Positions 9,246 to 18,195 of a stretch of DNA of 64,000 nt are shown one piece after another. This DNA comes from an uncultured Gemmatimonadales bacterium (lineage in GTDB: Bacteria > Gemmatimonadota > Gemmatimonadetes > Longimicrobiales > Gaopeijiaceae). The stretch is taken from positions 124,001 through 188,000 of the forward strand of contig CALFPJ010000015.1 of the NCBI GenBank assembly GCA_937919655.1. Direction: 5' to 3'. A model generated the notes under the pieces. That model saw only the letters and a list, made by a program, of their open reading frames with translations, did not search any database and had not been told where the DNA came from. Each line of letters begins with the position of its first letter. The first letter of the stretch is position 1. The translations under genes were made by a program, and so were the position numbers.

Positions 9246-9960
9246 TCAGCCGCCCCCACCATTGCCACCCGTCTCCGGCACGAGCATGGCTAGCAGGACC
9301 TCCTGCACGATTTCCTCCGGCACGAGATCAGACCGGTTCGCGAGGAACGCGACCGTCAGCCCCTCGGCGGGCACCACGGCAAGCACAGCCCCGAAGCCCC
9401 CCCCGATTGCCGTCGTGCCAATAGACGGTTCGCCCGGCCAGATCCGATACAAACCATCCGTTCTGATGCCCCGCCAGCGATCCGACCAGCGCGCCTAGAT
9501 CTGTCTCCTCAATCGGGACAGGGTTCCTCACGGCGGCGCGCGCGAGCACGGCGAGCTGTGACTCCCCCCATTTCGCGAGGTCGACGGCGCTGATGAACGC
9601 CCCACCTGCACCGGTTGTCGCATTCCGCAGGTGCACAATAGGGGCTGGGCCGGCCAAGTCGATGGTTTCGTACGAACTCTGTCGGAAGCCCGAATCCTCG
9701 GGGGAATATCCTTCGGCCGTACCGTCGGGCGCAGCCTCATCGCCATCATCGATCCAGAGACTCGGAAGTCCCATCGCTGCGCCGAACTCCTCCAGAATGA
9801 CTTCGCGAAGCGTCCGTCCGGTGGTCCGGAGAATAAGCTCCGCTAACAACACGTAGTTGCTGTTGCTGTACCTGAACTGCTCACCGGGGGTGTGGTCGAG
9901 CCCGGGGTGGTTCGCAAGCGTGTCCACGACATCACCCATCGGCCAGCCCGGACCCGGGGA
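9246..9960 (-). pseudogene. Serine hydrolase (beta-lactamase-like), truncated and frameshifted
   Basis: The minus strand encodes the C-terminal two thirds of a class C beta-lactamase-like serine hydrolase: HTPGEQFRYSNSNYVLL (Tyr-x-Asn motif), GLPSLW, GGAFISAVDLAKW, then WHDGNRGG and, in another frame, GFGAVLAVVPAEG. Two lesions are visible. The N-terminal part with the SxxK nucleophile is missing, and the remaining part starts right where the neighbouring gene ends at 9963. In addition an 8-nt C run (9397-9404 on the plus strand) carries one base too many: seven would join the two frames. The result cannot be an active hydrolase. The frameshift alone might be a sequencing error; the missing nucleophile half is not. 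Confidence 0.75.
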
Positions 9961-9962
9961 GG

Positions 9963-10697
9963 TCACCGACCCCTCAGGTACACGACGATGACCCCCGCGG
10001 TAGCGCCTGTGCCGTAGAGCGTGGTGGCATTGATCGGATCGATGATCACGTAGCTCTGGACATCCTCCGGCGCGTATCCGGGCAGAGCCTCGGCTGGCAC
10101 CAGCACGTTGTTGATCATGACCTGTGCGCAGCCGTGTCCCAAACGAATGATCACGCACCGGTAGTCGTCCTGCCCCTCCGTGATGTGAACCACATCACCG
10201 GACCAGCGCAGGGCGTCGACGATGTGCCTCGGCGCCATCGCCTGTTTCCCGAACTCAGACCTGTCCCAAAGGACGCCGCCTGAAATATCCGCAAGCTGCT
10301 TGGCCTCCTCCCTCACCACACGATCGACCGCTACATCGATGCCATCCAACTCAAACGGCCGCGCCGACAGAAGAAAGTCCAGGTCGACATCGGGAAGATC
10401 CGGTGAATCGATGGGGATGCGTAATGAGTCGTAGGCCAGGTGACGAATGACCAGCGTGTCGGGCCCACGTACATCCACATCATCGAACGAGAAACGGCCG
10501 TTGATGTCGCTGAAGCGGCGATGACCAGAAACGATGAGCATCACCTCGGCACCCGGCACGGCGTTCTCGGTCGCGGAATCCAACAGCCTCCCTTCGAGCT
10601 TGCCCTCGCGCACGCGATCGGTCGCCCCGAGCGCCAGAACAGCACCGCCGACGAGCAGGAGCGCACGGCGGGCCAGGGTCCATCGAATAGTGTTCAT
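9963..10697 (-). CDS. Exported regulatory-domain protein with TonB-plug-like end
   Basis: Protein of 244 aa with a hydrophobic N-terminal segment (RRALLLVGGAVLALGA), then a carboxypeptidase-regulatory-like beta-sandwich (LEGRLLDSATENAVPGAEV through GRFSFDDV) and a C-terminal part ending in GYAPEDVQSYVIIDPINAT, then GTGATAGVIVVYLRGR. That ending resembles the plug of TonB-dependent receptors but no barrel follows. Short stand-alone proteins of this design are common in Gemmatimonadota and I regard this one as complete. I used the ATG at 10697 because the upstream candidate at 10733 adds only a hydrophilic leader. Function unknown; a surface-binding or receptor-associated role is a guess. Confidence 0.65.
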   Translation of the reverse strand: MNTIRWTLARRALLLVGGAVLALGATDRVREGKLEGRLLDSATENAVPGAEVMLIVSGHRRFSDINGRFSFDDVDVRGPDTLVIRHLAYDSLRIPIDSPDLPDVDLDFLLSARPFELDGIDVAVDRVVREEAKQLADISGGVLWDRSEFGKQAMAPRHIVDALRWSGDVVHITEGQDDYRCVIIRLGHGCAQVMINNVLVPAEALPGYAPEDVQSYVIIDPINATTLYGTGATAGVIVVYLRGR

Positions 10698-10754
10698 GCG
10701 TGCGTCTCCGCCGCGAGTGGTCATCCGTTTCAAGGACGCTACGGCCCCGACCCA

Positions 10755-11283
10755 CTATGCGGGCTCGGCCTCGGCATGTCGATCTGCGGCCTCATGCACG
10801 TATAGCATCAACCCAATCGCAAGGCCGGCTGCTGCATTGGTCAAAACCAGCGTAGAGAGACTCAAGTTGTCCACTGCGAACGGCGATCCCACAACGAGGC
10901 GCGTGCCAAAAAACACCGCTGTACACGCAACGACCCCGAAGACGGCCCCGCCGCCGAGCATGTGCGTCCAGGGTCTCCCCGGCAGAAGGAACGCCACCAC
11001 CACGCCGAGCACAGCAAACGCGGCGAAGTGAAACGCCGAGTAGACCACGACCCCTGCCGCGAGGACGACCGCCCCGGTCATACTGGCGGCCATTGGCAGG
11101 TCTACGCCGGCTGGTGGATCTGCCATTAGGGCGTTTGCCAGGGCCGCGGGAGGCGCTAGGGCCGCGGGAGGCGCTAGGGGGCGTGAGGTGTACGAGGTCC
11201 GAGACGAAGAAGACGAGTGCGACCGCGGTACCAGCGATCAATCCAGCCTCGGTGCCGCGGGAGATGCGTTGCATGAACTTCAT
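10755..11283 (-). pseudogene. Small polytopic membrane protein, frameshifted
   Basis: Two frames together give one plausible membrane protein of about 175 aa. The first begins at the ATG at 11283 and encodes an N-terminal transmembrane segment (AGLIAGTAVALVFFVSDLV). The second continues with three to four transmembrane segments to the stop at 10755. The frames join if the five-G run at 11177-11181 (plus strand) had four G. Next to it lie two exact tandem copies of an 18-bp unit that code for Leu-Ala-Pro-Pro-Ala-Ala-like repeats in the corrected frame. I do not recognise a named family. It is either a recent pseudogene or a one-base sequence error; the second frame also has an internal ATG at 11126 from which a shorter product could be made. 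Confidence 0.6.
11141..11176. repeat. Two tandem 18-bp copies
   Basis: GGGCCGCGGGAGGCGCTA occurs twice in direct succession (11141-11158 and 11159-11176), followed immediately by a five-G run. The unit is a multiple of three, so copy-number change would keep frame; the adjacent G run would not. Confidence 0.9.
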
Positions 11284-11596
11284 GGGGGACTCCCTGTCAG
11301 ACTCGGCTAACCACATGGCCACCCCGCACCGAACGCACAGTGCCCGCAGAGATCGCTGTTCGCAAGCGACGCACGCGACGATAGTCCACACCAAGCACCC
11401 GTAGAATCGCTACGATCACCAGTTTGGACGCCCGCCGGGGCGCTGGGCCACTGAGCCGTATGGTCGAGTGGGTGCGAAGCGGCCCTAGGGGTTTCCCGGT
11501 GGCGGGACTTCACACCCAGAACCTATCCTCGTGGGCGTGGGCACCGTGATCAGCAGCCGCACGGCCGCAGCTCTCCAACCTTCACAGGACATCCGA

Positions 11597-13402
11597 ATGC
11601 TTCATCTTCGAACTCCGTCGACTGTCTGCCGAACCTACGCGCGAAGGGTCCGAGCGGTCGGGCTCGTGGCGGTGACGCTGCTCGCGGGTGCGTGCGCCCA
11701 AGCGTCCCCGCCTTCAGCTACCGACCCCGCCGCCACAGCGACCGCTATCGCTCAGCACTACGTGGATGGTTACTACCATCAGTTCCCCGGCGAGGCCTAC
11801 GAGATCGGCTACCCAGATACTCCGATGGGCCGTTACGGTGACCGCAGTGTGGCAGCCCTGGGCGCTTGGCAGGCCCAAGAAGATGGGTGGCTCGACACGC
11901 TGCGCTCTCTGGATGCCTCGACTCTGGCCGGCACGAGCGCCGCGATCCCCTACGCCTTCTCCTTGGATCGGCTCGAGGCGTCCGTTGGCCGGAGGGTCTG
12001 CCAGATGGACCTATGGAACGTCAGCCCCACGTGGACGGGCTGGCAGAGCATGCTGGGTTCGACGATGGCGGTGCAGCCGGTAGCTACCGCCGCTGAACGT
12101 GCCGACGCGTTGGCCCGGTCCCGCGACATGGTGCGTTTCCTGGACACCGAGGTCGCGAATCTGAGGGCGGGCATGGGGCAGGGGTATACGGCGCCTCAGT
12201 CCAACGTGGATGCCGTCACCCGTCAGGTGGACGCGCTGCTCGCCGCCGCCCCAGAGGACTCGCCGTTCTACTCACCGGCCACGCGCACGGATGACGAGGA
12301 CTTTCAGCAGGCGCTGAAGCTCCTTCTCGTAGATGAGATCCGGCCCGCCATGGTGCGCTATCGAGATTTCCTGGCCAACGAATATCAGGCTCGAACCGCG
12401 GTGGGCGTCTCCGCAAATCCGGGTGGCGCTGACTGCTACCAGGCGTCGGTGCGATTCCACACGTCGCTCGCCATCGATGCACAGGAGATCCACGACACTG
12501 GACTGCGTGAGATGGAGCGCATCCAAGCCGCTATGCTGGAGATCGCGCAGCGCAGTTTTGGCACCAGCGACGTAAAAAGCCTCCTCCAGCGCCTCCGCAC
12601 GGACCCGCAGTACACCTTCGGTTCTGAGGAGGAGGTCCTCGCCTACGCGCGGGCCTCGGTGGAGCGGGCCAAGGCCGCGGTGGGCGACTGGTTTGGTGTC
12701 GTGCCTGACGCCGAAATGATCGTGAAGCCGTTCCCGGCCTATCAGCAGGCGTCCGGTGGCGGTTTCTATTCGTCGGGATCACTCGACGGCTCGCGTCCCG
12801 GCACGTATGAACTCGGCACATATCGGCCAGAGACGATCAGCAAGGCCGGCATGGAGGCCACTGCGTTTCATGAAGGTTATCCGGGTCATCACCTGCAGAT
12901 GTCGGTGGCCATTTTCGGCGGGGGCGTCCACCCGATTCTTAGCTATATGTACGTGGCGGGCATGGCCGAGGGCTGGGGCCTCTACACCGAGAGCCTAGCC
13001 GATGAAATGGGCCTCTACTCCGGTGACCTGGATCGACTCGGAATGCTCTCCAACGAGGCGATGCGAGCGGCACGTCTCGTGGTAGATCCGGGGATGCATG
13101 CGCTGGGGTGGAACCGCGAGCAGGCGATCGAATACATGTTGGACCACACGGCTGAATCGCGCGGAGCGATTGAGGGCGAGATCGACCGATACATCGCAAC
13201 TCCGGGGCAGGCGACCGCATACCTGACCGGCAGTCTTGAGATTAAGCGGCTGCGTAGCGTGGCTGAAGAGCGTCTCGGCGACGGCTTCGACATCAAGGGC
13301 TTCCACGACCGTGTGTTAGGAGATGGTGCCGTCAGCCTACCGATGTTGGGGGACGCGATTGAGGCGTGGATGCGTGAGGTGGAGGGGGCGGCGGAACGCT
13401 GA
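11597..13402 (+). CDS. DUF885 family lipoprotein, putative metallopeptidase
   Basis: Member of the DUF885 family, widely regarded as zinc peptidase-like because of a conserved HExxxxHH arrangement. Here the motif is HEGYPGHH with His425, Glu426, His431 and His432, and a following GWGLYTESLADEMG block supplies the conserved glutamate region. The start at 11597 gives a lipoprotein signal with lipobox LAGAC; the frame is open upstream to 11531 but that part is not signal-like. Length (601 aa) is normal. It is transcribed alone, away from the frameshifted membrane protein, and converges on the amidase gene. Activity and substrate are not established for most of this family. Confidence 0.85.
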   Translation: MLHLRTPSTVCRTYARRVRAVGLVAVTLLAGACAQASPPSATDPAATATAIAQHYVDGYYHQFPGEAYEIGYPDTPMGRYGDRSVAALGAWQAQEDGWLDTLRSLDASTLAGTSAAIPYAFSLDRLEASVGRRVCQMDLWNVSPTWTGWQSMLGSTMAVQPVATAAERADALARSRDMVRFLDTEVANLRAGMGQGYTAPQSNVDAVTRQVDALLAAAPEDSPFYSPATRTDDEDFQQALKLLLVDEIRPAMVRYRDFLANEYQARTAVGVSANPGGADCYQASVRFHTSLAIDAQEIHDTGLREMERIQAAMLEIAQRSFGTSDVKSLLQRLRTDPQYTFGSEEEVLAYARASVERAKAAVGDWFGVVPDAEMIVKPFPAYQQASGGGFYSSGSLDGSRPGTYELGTYRPETISKAGMEATAFHEGYPGHHLQMSVAIFGGGVHPILSYMYVAGMAEGWGLYTESLADEMGLYSGDLDRLGMLSNEAMRAARLVVDPGMHALGWNREQAIEYMLDHTAESRGAIEGEIDRYIATPGQATAYLTGSLEIKRLRSVAEERLGDGFDIKGFHDRVLGDGAVSLPMLGDAIEAWMREVEGAAER

Positions 13403-13455
13403 CGGCGCAGCAACGACCGCCGCTAGGACCTCACGCCCCAAACGCCGGACATAGG

Positions 13456-15048
13456 TCAGCCCCCGCCCAAACTCGGTGTCACTACCGGCGCCCGCCGGTG
13501 ATGGGTCGCCTGCTCGTACGCATACCCGAACCCGAGTAGCATCTCTTCCGTGAAGGGCCGCCCAAGGAATTCGAGCCCCACGGGCAACTCATCCGTCGTG
13601 AAGCCGGCCGGAACAGTAAGTGCGGGAAAGCCGATGGCCGGACTCAGCTGGCGGTTGTCCCCCCAACCATATCCGTCGTCGGGCGTGGCGTTGGTCTCCA
13701 CGTCGAGCGCGATGAGCGTCGGCTGATGATCGAACGTCGCATGTACGAGGGCGTCGAGGTCGTTGTCGGCCATCACCTTGAGGATCGCGACCCGTAGCTC
13801 CTCGCGTTGGTGCATCACCGTGAGGTAGCCCGGATCGTTCGTCGTCTTACCAGCCACCCCCCACATGCCACGCGCGCGCCACGGGTTCACGCGACCCGAC
13901 AGCATGATGTCTCGGAACGTCCGTACCGGTGGGTTTGTCAGCGCCGCCAGGTACTCGTTCGTGGCCCCTTCGGTCTCGTAGTTGTTGCCGATCTCGCGCA
14001 CGATCCCGAGTCCCTGCACCTCTAGCGGGTCGATCACGTCGGCACCGAGCGCCGACAGCTGTGCGTAGGCCCGGTCCATGACAGCGCGCACCTTCTGGTA
14101 GTCCGCGGACGACGGGTCAGCCCCACCGTCCATGGGCTCACGAATGACCCCGATGCGGGCGCCTCGGAGTTGGTCGGTGGTCAGCGAAGCCGTGTAGCTC
14201 TCCGGCACGTGCCCGAAGGCGTAGGACGTGAGCGGGAAGTTCGGGTCATAACCCGCGATGGCGTCGAGCAGCAGCGCGGCATCCGTCACCGTGCGGGTGA
14301 TCGGACCCATCGTGTCGTGCGTCGGGTTGGCGGGCATCATCCCGTAGGTGCTCACGAGTTGGAGCGTCGGGCGAAGCCCGACAAGGTTCGCGACCGCTGC
14401 CGGTCCCCTGACCGATCCTCCTGTGTCCTCCCCGATCGCGACCATGCCGAAGCTCGCAGCCACCCCAGCTGACGACCCTCCGGATGAGCCGCTCGGATTT
14501 CGGTCGGTCGCGTACGGGTTGCGAATGATGCCGTACGCCGAGCCGACGTAACGGGATGCGAACTCGCCCATGTTGGTCTTGGCGAGGATGATCGCACCCG
14601 CGGCTTTCATGCGGAGCACGATCGTCGCGTCCCGATCGGAGACGAAGTTCTTGAAGAGCACCGAGCCATATGTGGTCGGCATGTCTGTGGTCTCGACCTG
14701 GTCCTTGAGAAGTACCGGCACGCAGTGGAGCGGGCCGACCGGACCCGTGGCGCGTAAGGCCGCGTCGAGCGAGTCAGCCTCGGTGAGCGCCCGAGGGTTC
14801 AGGTTCTGAACCGAGTTGAGGCGAGGGCCGACCTGGTCGTACGCGGTGATTCGGTCCAGGTAGGACTGCACCAGCGTGCGGCACGTGAGGCTACCTGCGG
14901 CCATCGCGGCATGCGCGTCGGCGATCGTGGCTTCCAGGACCTCGAAGGATTGGGCGCTGAGCGGCGAGGCGTTCCCAGGTGGGACGAGGAGGCACAGGAT
15001 TGCGATCAGGCAGGCGGAGGTGCGGACGACGGTAACCTTCGAAGACAT
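13456..15048 (-). CDS. Exported amidase (amidase-signature family)
   Basis: Amidase-signature enzyme with the Ser-cisSer-Lys triad visible: the lysine in PVLLKDQVETTD, the serine in SSGGSSAG and the nucleophile in GEDTGGSVRGPAA. It carries a signal peptide (ACLIAILCLLVPPGNASPLSAQ), so it should act in the periplasm or outside on amides or peptide amides. Length 530 aa. The C-terminus (YAYEQATHHRR) is nearly the same as that of the Tat-exported amidase at 33.2 kb, so the two are probably paralogues. The gatCAB amidotransferase role is excluded by the signal peptide and context. Substrate unknown. Confidence 0.88.
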   Translation of the reverse strand: MSSKVTVVRTSACLIAILCLLVPPGNASPLSAQSFEVLEATIADAHAAMAAGSLTCRTLVQSYLDRITAYDQVGPRLNSVQNLNPRALTEADSLDAALRATGPVGPLHCVPVLLKDQVETTDMPTTYGSVLFKNFVSDRDATIVLRMKAAGAIILAKTNMGEFASRYVGSAYGIIRNPYATDRNPSGSSGGSSAGVAASFGMVAIGEDTGGSVRGPAAVANLVGLRPTLQLVSTYGMMPANPTHDTMGPITRTVTDAALLLDAIAGYDPNFPLTSYAFGHVPESYTASLTTDQLRGARIGVIREPMDGGADPSSADYQKVRAVMDRAYAQLSALGADVIDPLEVQGLGIVREIGNNYETEGATNEYLAALTNPPVRTFRDIMLSGRVNPWRARGMWGVAGKTTNDPGYLTVMHQREELRVAILKVMADNDLDALVHATFDHQPTLIALDVETNATPDDGYGWGDNRQLSPAIGFPALTVPAGFTTDELPVGLEFLGRPFTEEMLLGFGYAYEQATHHRRAPVVTPSLGGG

Positions 15049-15160
15049 GCGGACCCTCAGTGTGAGATGCGTCAGTTGGAGACCCGTTGCTCGAGCAATC
15101 CGAAGAGGTTTTCCATCAAGACCAGATCGTCGACCATCGCGGACCCGCCCGGGCCGGGCA

Positions 15161-15256
15161 TCAGCATACCGTGGCCATGCCGCCTTCGCCGAGCTCGCGC
15201 TCGATGATGTAGCGGTCGGATAGGGCTGCCCTCAGGCGTTCGATCGGTTCAGACAT
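15161..15256 (-). pseudogene. Start of a Ser/Thr protein kinase, truncated
   Basis: The minus strand reads 31 codons from an ATG at 15256: MSEPIERLRAALSDRYIIER followed by a glycine loop ELGEGGMATV, then Cys and a stop. This is the N-terminal end of a PknB-type kinase of the form common in Gemmatimonadota, where the next residues would be a tyrosine and the catalytic lysine. After the stop nothing kinase-like follows, but another open frame runs to a stop near 15071 with a sequence (MENLFGLLEQ) that could be the tail of a different gene. A deletion joining two gene ends would explain both. Confidence 0.7.
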
Positions 15257-15293
15257 CCCGCGAACATGCACCCGACCTAGGGCGTTCGGCCAG

Positions 15294-16241
15294 CTATCTA
15301 GACGCCAGCCACCGCTCCACCGCCGCATGCAGCGGAATCGGGGGATCCTGCAAACGCGCCAGATCGATCTGCTTCGCCATGTCATGAACCCGCTCGAGCG
15401 ACTCCATGTCGTCCGCCAACATGTTCAGCAAAGATGTGACCACTTCGTCGTCCAACGACTCCATCGCCACGATCCAGTTGATTACCGCTGCGGTTGGAAG
15501 CGCTTCCTCAACGCCAGGGTACGCTCCGGCCGGTATCACGCCCGTCGTGTAGTACGGGTGGGCCGCGCGCAACGCGGTGATGCCTTCCTCTGTGACCGCA
15601 ATGAGCCTCACATCCCCTGTCGTGGTCGCCTCCAGCACGGCAGCCGCCGGATATCCGACCGAGATGATCGCCGCATCAATCGCGCCGTCTCGAAGCGCCG
15701 TGGATGATTCGGCGAAGGAGAGGTACTGAGGGCTGATGTCGTCGTAGGTCAGCCCGTGCGCTTCGAGCAGGTGCCTGGACATCTGTTCGGTGCCGCTTCC
15801 GGCCGCTCCGACGGACACCTTCATCCCGCGGAAGTCCGCGATGCTCTGCGCCGTGCTGTTCCCCGTCACAAGTACGTGCGTCAGGTTCGGATACAGCGGG
15901 GCCAGAATCCGGAGGCCGGAGACGGCCGTCGCATTGTCTCCCTCACCGTTGTATGCCTGGTAGGCGGACACGGCCAGCACGAACGCGAGGTCCATCTGGC
16001 CGGATGCAAGTCGACTGATGTTCTCAATGGATCCCCCACTGACTTCCGCCGTGAATTGACGCACCGAGTCCGCGATCGACAGTCGGCTCGCGAGCGCGCC
16101 ACCCAGCGGATAGTAGACACCCCCCGTGCCAGCCGTCCCGAGTGAAAGGAATTCACGTCCGCCCTCCGGCGCGCACGCCATTAGGCCGATCATCATGAAG
16201 GTGGCGGACCACCTGGGGACCATTCTCAAGGAGTTGCTCAC
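15294..16241 (-). CDS. TAXI-type TRAP transporter substrate-binding lipoprotein
   Basis: Periplasmic solute-binding component of a TRAP transporter of the TAXI family. The family start (LSLGTAGTGGVYYPLGGALA) follows a lipoprotein signal with lipobox LMAC, so the protein is probably membrane-tethered. Further typical segments are TAEVSGGSIENI, FRGMKVSVGAAGSGTE and DAAIISVGYPAAAV. Length 315 aa is normal. The fused permease gene lies immediately upstream in the same direction with a 30-nt gap, forming a complete TRAP system. Ligand unknown; characterised TAXI proteins include binders of glutamate or other carboxylates, but nothing here decides it. Confidence 0.9.
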   Translation of the reverse strand: MSNSLRMVPRWSATFMMIGLMACAPEGGREFLSLGTAGTGGVYYPLGGALASRLSIADSVRQFTAEVSGGSIENISRLASGQMDLAFVLAVSAYQAYNGEGDNATAVSGLRILAPLYPNLTHVLVTGNSTAQSIADFRGMKVSVGAAGSGTEQMSRHLLEAHGLTYDDISPQYLSFAESSTALRDGAIDAAIISVGYPAAAVLEATTTGDVRLIAVTEEGITALRAAHPYYTTGVIPAGAYPGVEEALPTAAVINWIVAMESLDDEVVTSLLNMLADDMESLERVHDMAKQIDLARLQDPPIPLHAAVERWLASR

Positions 16242-16271
16242 AGTTGATGTCTCTGGCGGACTAAGGTTCGG

Positions 16272-18140
16272 TTAACGGGATCTTGAAAAGACCAATCCGA
16301 CCACGACTAGCCCAGGCCCGTCCGTCAGAAGGCCCGGAAATACCAACGCCACCGCGGCAGCAGCGAGCAGCAGGCGCTCCCACCACATCAGCGGATGTCT
16401 CGCGAAACCCATCCCCGCTGCTGCGAGCGCGATGACACCCACAACGGCCGTCACGAAGGCGAGCGAGATCTCTGGGACGGTGCCAACCAGCAAGAGCGGC
16501 GGTCCATAGACGAACATGAACGGCACCAAGAAACCCGCACCGGCGAGCACCGCAGCTGTAGTCGCAGTTCGCATCGGAGGCGACCCGGCAATCCCAGCTG
16601 CGGCAAACGCAGCCAATGACACCGGCGGTGTCACGTTAGAGATACATCCGTAGTAAAAAATGAACATGTGTGCGGCCAACAGCGGAACTCCGAGCTGGAC
16701 CAGCGCCGGCGCCCCAAGCGCTGCGAGAACGATATATGCAGCCGTAGTCGGCAGTCCCATCCCCAGCACAATCGCCCCAAGCGCCGTTAACGTGAGCGCC
16801 GCGAAGAGATTTCCCCCTGAGATCGTGATGATCAACTCCGACATACGGAGCCCGATTCCCGTCAGGGAGGCCACACCCACAACGATACCCGCCGCCGCGC
16901 AGGCCGCGGCCACCTGCACCGCCCCGCGCCCCGCACGTTCCACAACGGTTCGGAGCTCTAACAAGGACGGCCGGGTCGTCGGACGCAGGTAGGCCATCAC
17001 AAACGCCGACGTGACTCCCCAGAACGCGGCGCGCATTGGAGAGCGTCCCATGGCGAGCAGAACCACGATCGCGATGAGTGGCAACAGAAGGTGCAGCCGG
17101 TCAAGAATCGGCTCGCTGCTGTCGGAGCCCGCTGGCTCGATACCCATGCGCCCAGCCCCGAAATGGATAGCCGCGATCAGCGCTGCGTAATAGAGGACAG
17201 CCGGGATCACCGCCGCGCTCGCGACTTCCAGATAGGGAATGTTCGTCCACGTCGCGAGAACGAACGCGCCCGCACCCATCACGGGAGGCATGAGCTGCCC
17301 GCCCGTGCTTGCTGCCGCTTCGATCGCGCCGGCAAAGTAGGGCTTGAAGCCTGCCCGCTTCATCAGAGGAATCGTGAACGTCCCGGTGGTCACGACGTTC
17401 GCGACCGCGCTTCCCGAGAGAGACCCCATGAGGGCGCTCGCCACCGCAGCCGTCTTCGCCGGCCCGCCTCGGGTCCGCCCTGCGACCTTGTTCGCGAGCG
17501 CGATCAGGAGCGCACCACCCCCCGCGACATCGAGCACGGCGCCAAAGAGCACGAACAGATAGACGAAGTCCGCGGACACCCCGAGCGGCACTCCCCATAT
17601 GCCCTCCGTTGACAGGAAGAGCTGTTCCACCAGTCTCGTGGCACCATATCCGCGATGCGCCAAGAAGCCGGGAAGGTACGGGCCACTGAAGGCGTAGATT
17701 AGCGCGAGCAGGCATACCGTAACCAAACCCCAACCCGTGGCCCGGCGCGCCAGTTCGAGAACCAGGACAACCAGAATGCCACCCGCGACCAAATCGAGGC
17801 GCGTGGGATTCCCGGAACGGCTCACCAACTCCTGGTTTTGTGACGCCAGATAGGCGCACACCGCAACGGTCAGGACAGCGAGGGCCCAGTTGAGCCAGGT
17901 CAACGAAAGACGATCGTTCGACTCCACTTCTTCCTGCGAGTCGTCCCCAGCCTCGACACTACGCCGCCTCTGCACGCCAACACCGAGGAAACCGAGCGCA
18001 GCCATCAGAGCCAGGTGCACCGGCCGTTGGATCAGGGCTGTGAACGGCGCGACTCCCGCCGCATACAGGTGAAACAGCGCCGCCGCACCCGACACCAACG
18101 CTACAGCAAGCGTCCTGGCCCGAATCGTCCCGAGACTCAC
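16272..18140 (-). CDS. TRAP transporter fused permease (4TM-12TM)
   Basis: Integral membrane protein of 622 aa that fuses the small DctQ-like and the large DctM-like TRAP subunits, the usual arrangement in TAXI systems. Residues about 1-120 hold the first helices; the DctM part carries the conserved glycine-rich segments SADFVYLFVLFGAVLDVAGGG, SGSAVANVVTTGTFTIPLMKRAGF and EAAASTGGQLMPPVMGAGAF, and later the second half with LGMGLPTTAAYIVLAALGAP. It imports substrate with a Na+ or H+ gradient together with the TAXI lipoprotein encoded next. The first gene of the pair; its start at 18140 follows a 55-nt gap from the Yip1-gene stop. Confidence 0.92.
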   Translation of the reverse strand: MSLGTIRARTLAVALVSGAAALFHLYAAGVAPFTALIQRPVHLALMAALGFLGVGVQRRRSVEAGDDSQEEVESNDRLSLTWLNWALAVLTVAVCAYLASQNQELVSRSGNPTRLDLVAGGILVVLVLELARRATGWGLVTVCLLALIYAFSGPYLPGFLAHRGYGATRLVEQLFLSTEGIWGVPLGVSADFVYLFVLFGAVLDVAGGGALLIALANKVAGRTRGGPAKTAAVASALMGSLSGSAVANVVTTGTFTIPLMKRAGFKPYFAGAIEAAASTGGQLMPPVMGAGAFVLATWTNIPYLEVASAAVIPAVLYYAALIAAIHFGAGRMGIEPAGSDSSEPILDRLHLLLPLIAIVVLLAMGRSPMRAAFWGVTSAFVMAYLRPTTRPSLLELRTVVERAGRGAVQVAAACAAAGIVVGVASLTGIGLRMSELIITISGGNLFAALTLTALGAIVLGMGLPTTAAYIVLAALGAPALVQLGVPLLAAHMFIFYYGCISNVTPPVSLAAFAAAGIAGSPPMRTATTAAVLAGAGFLVPFMFVYGPPLLLVGTVPEISLAFVTAVVGVIALAAAGMGFARHPLMWWERLLLAAAAVALVFPGLLTDGPGLVVVGLVFSRSR

Positions 18141-18195
18141 GCCCGCGGCCCTTCTACCGTGTCGCGGTCAGCAACAATGGATAATCTGACTGGCA

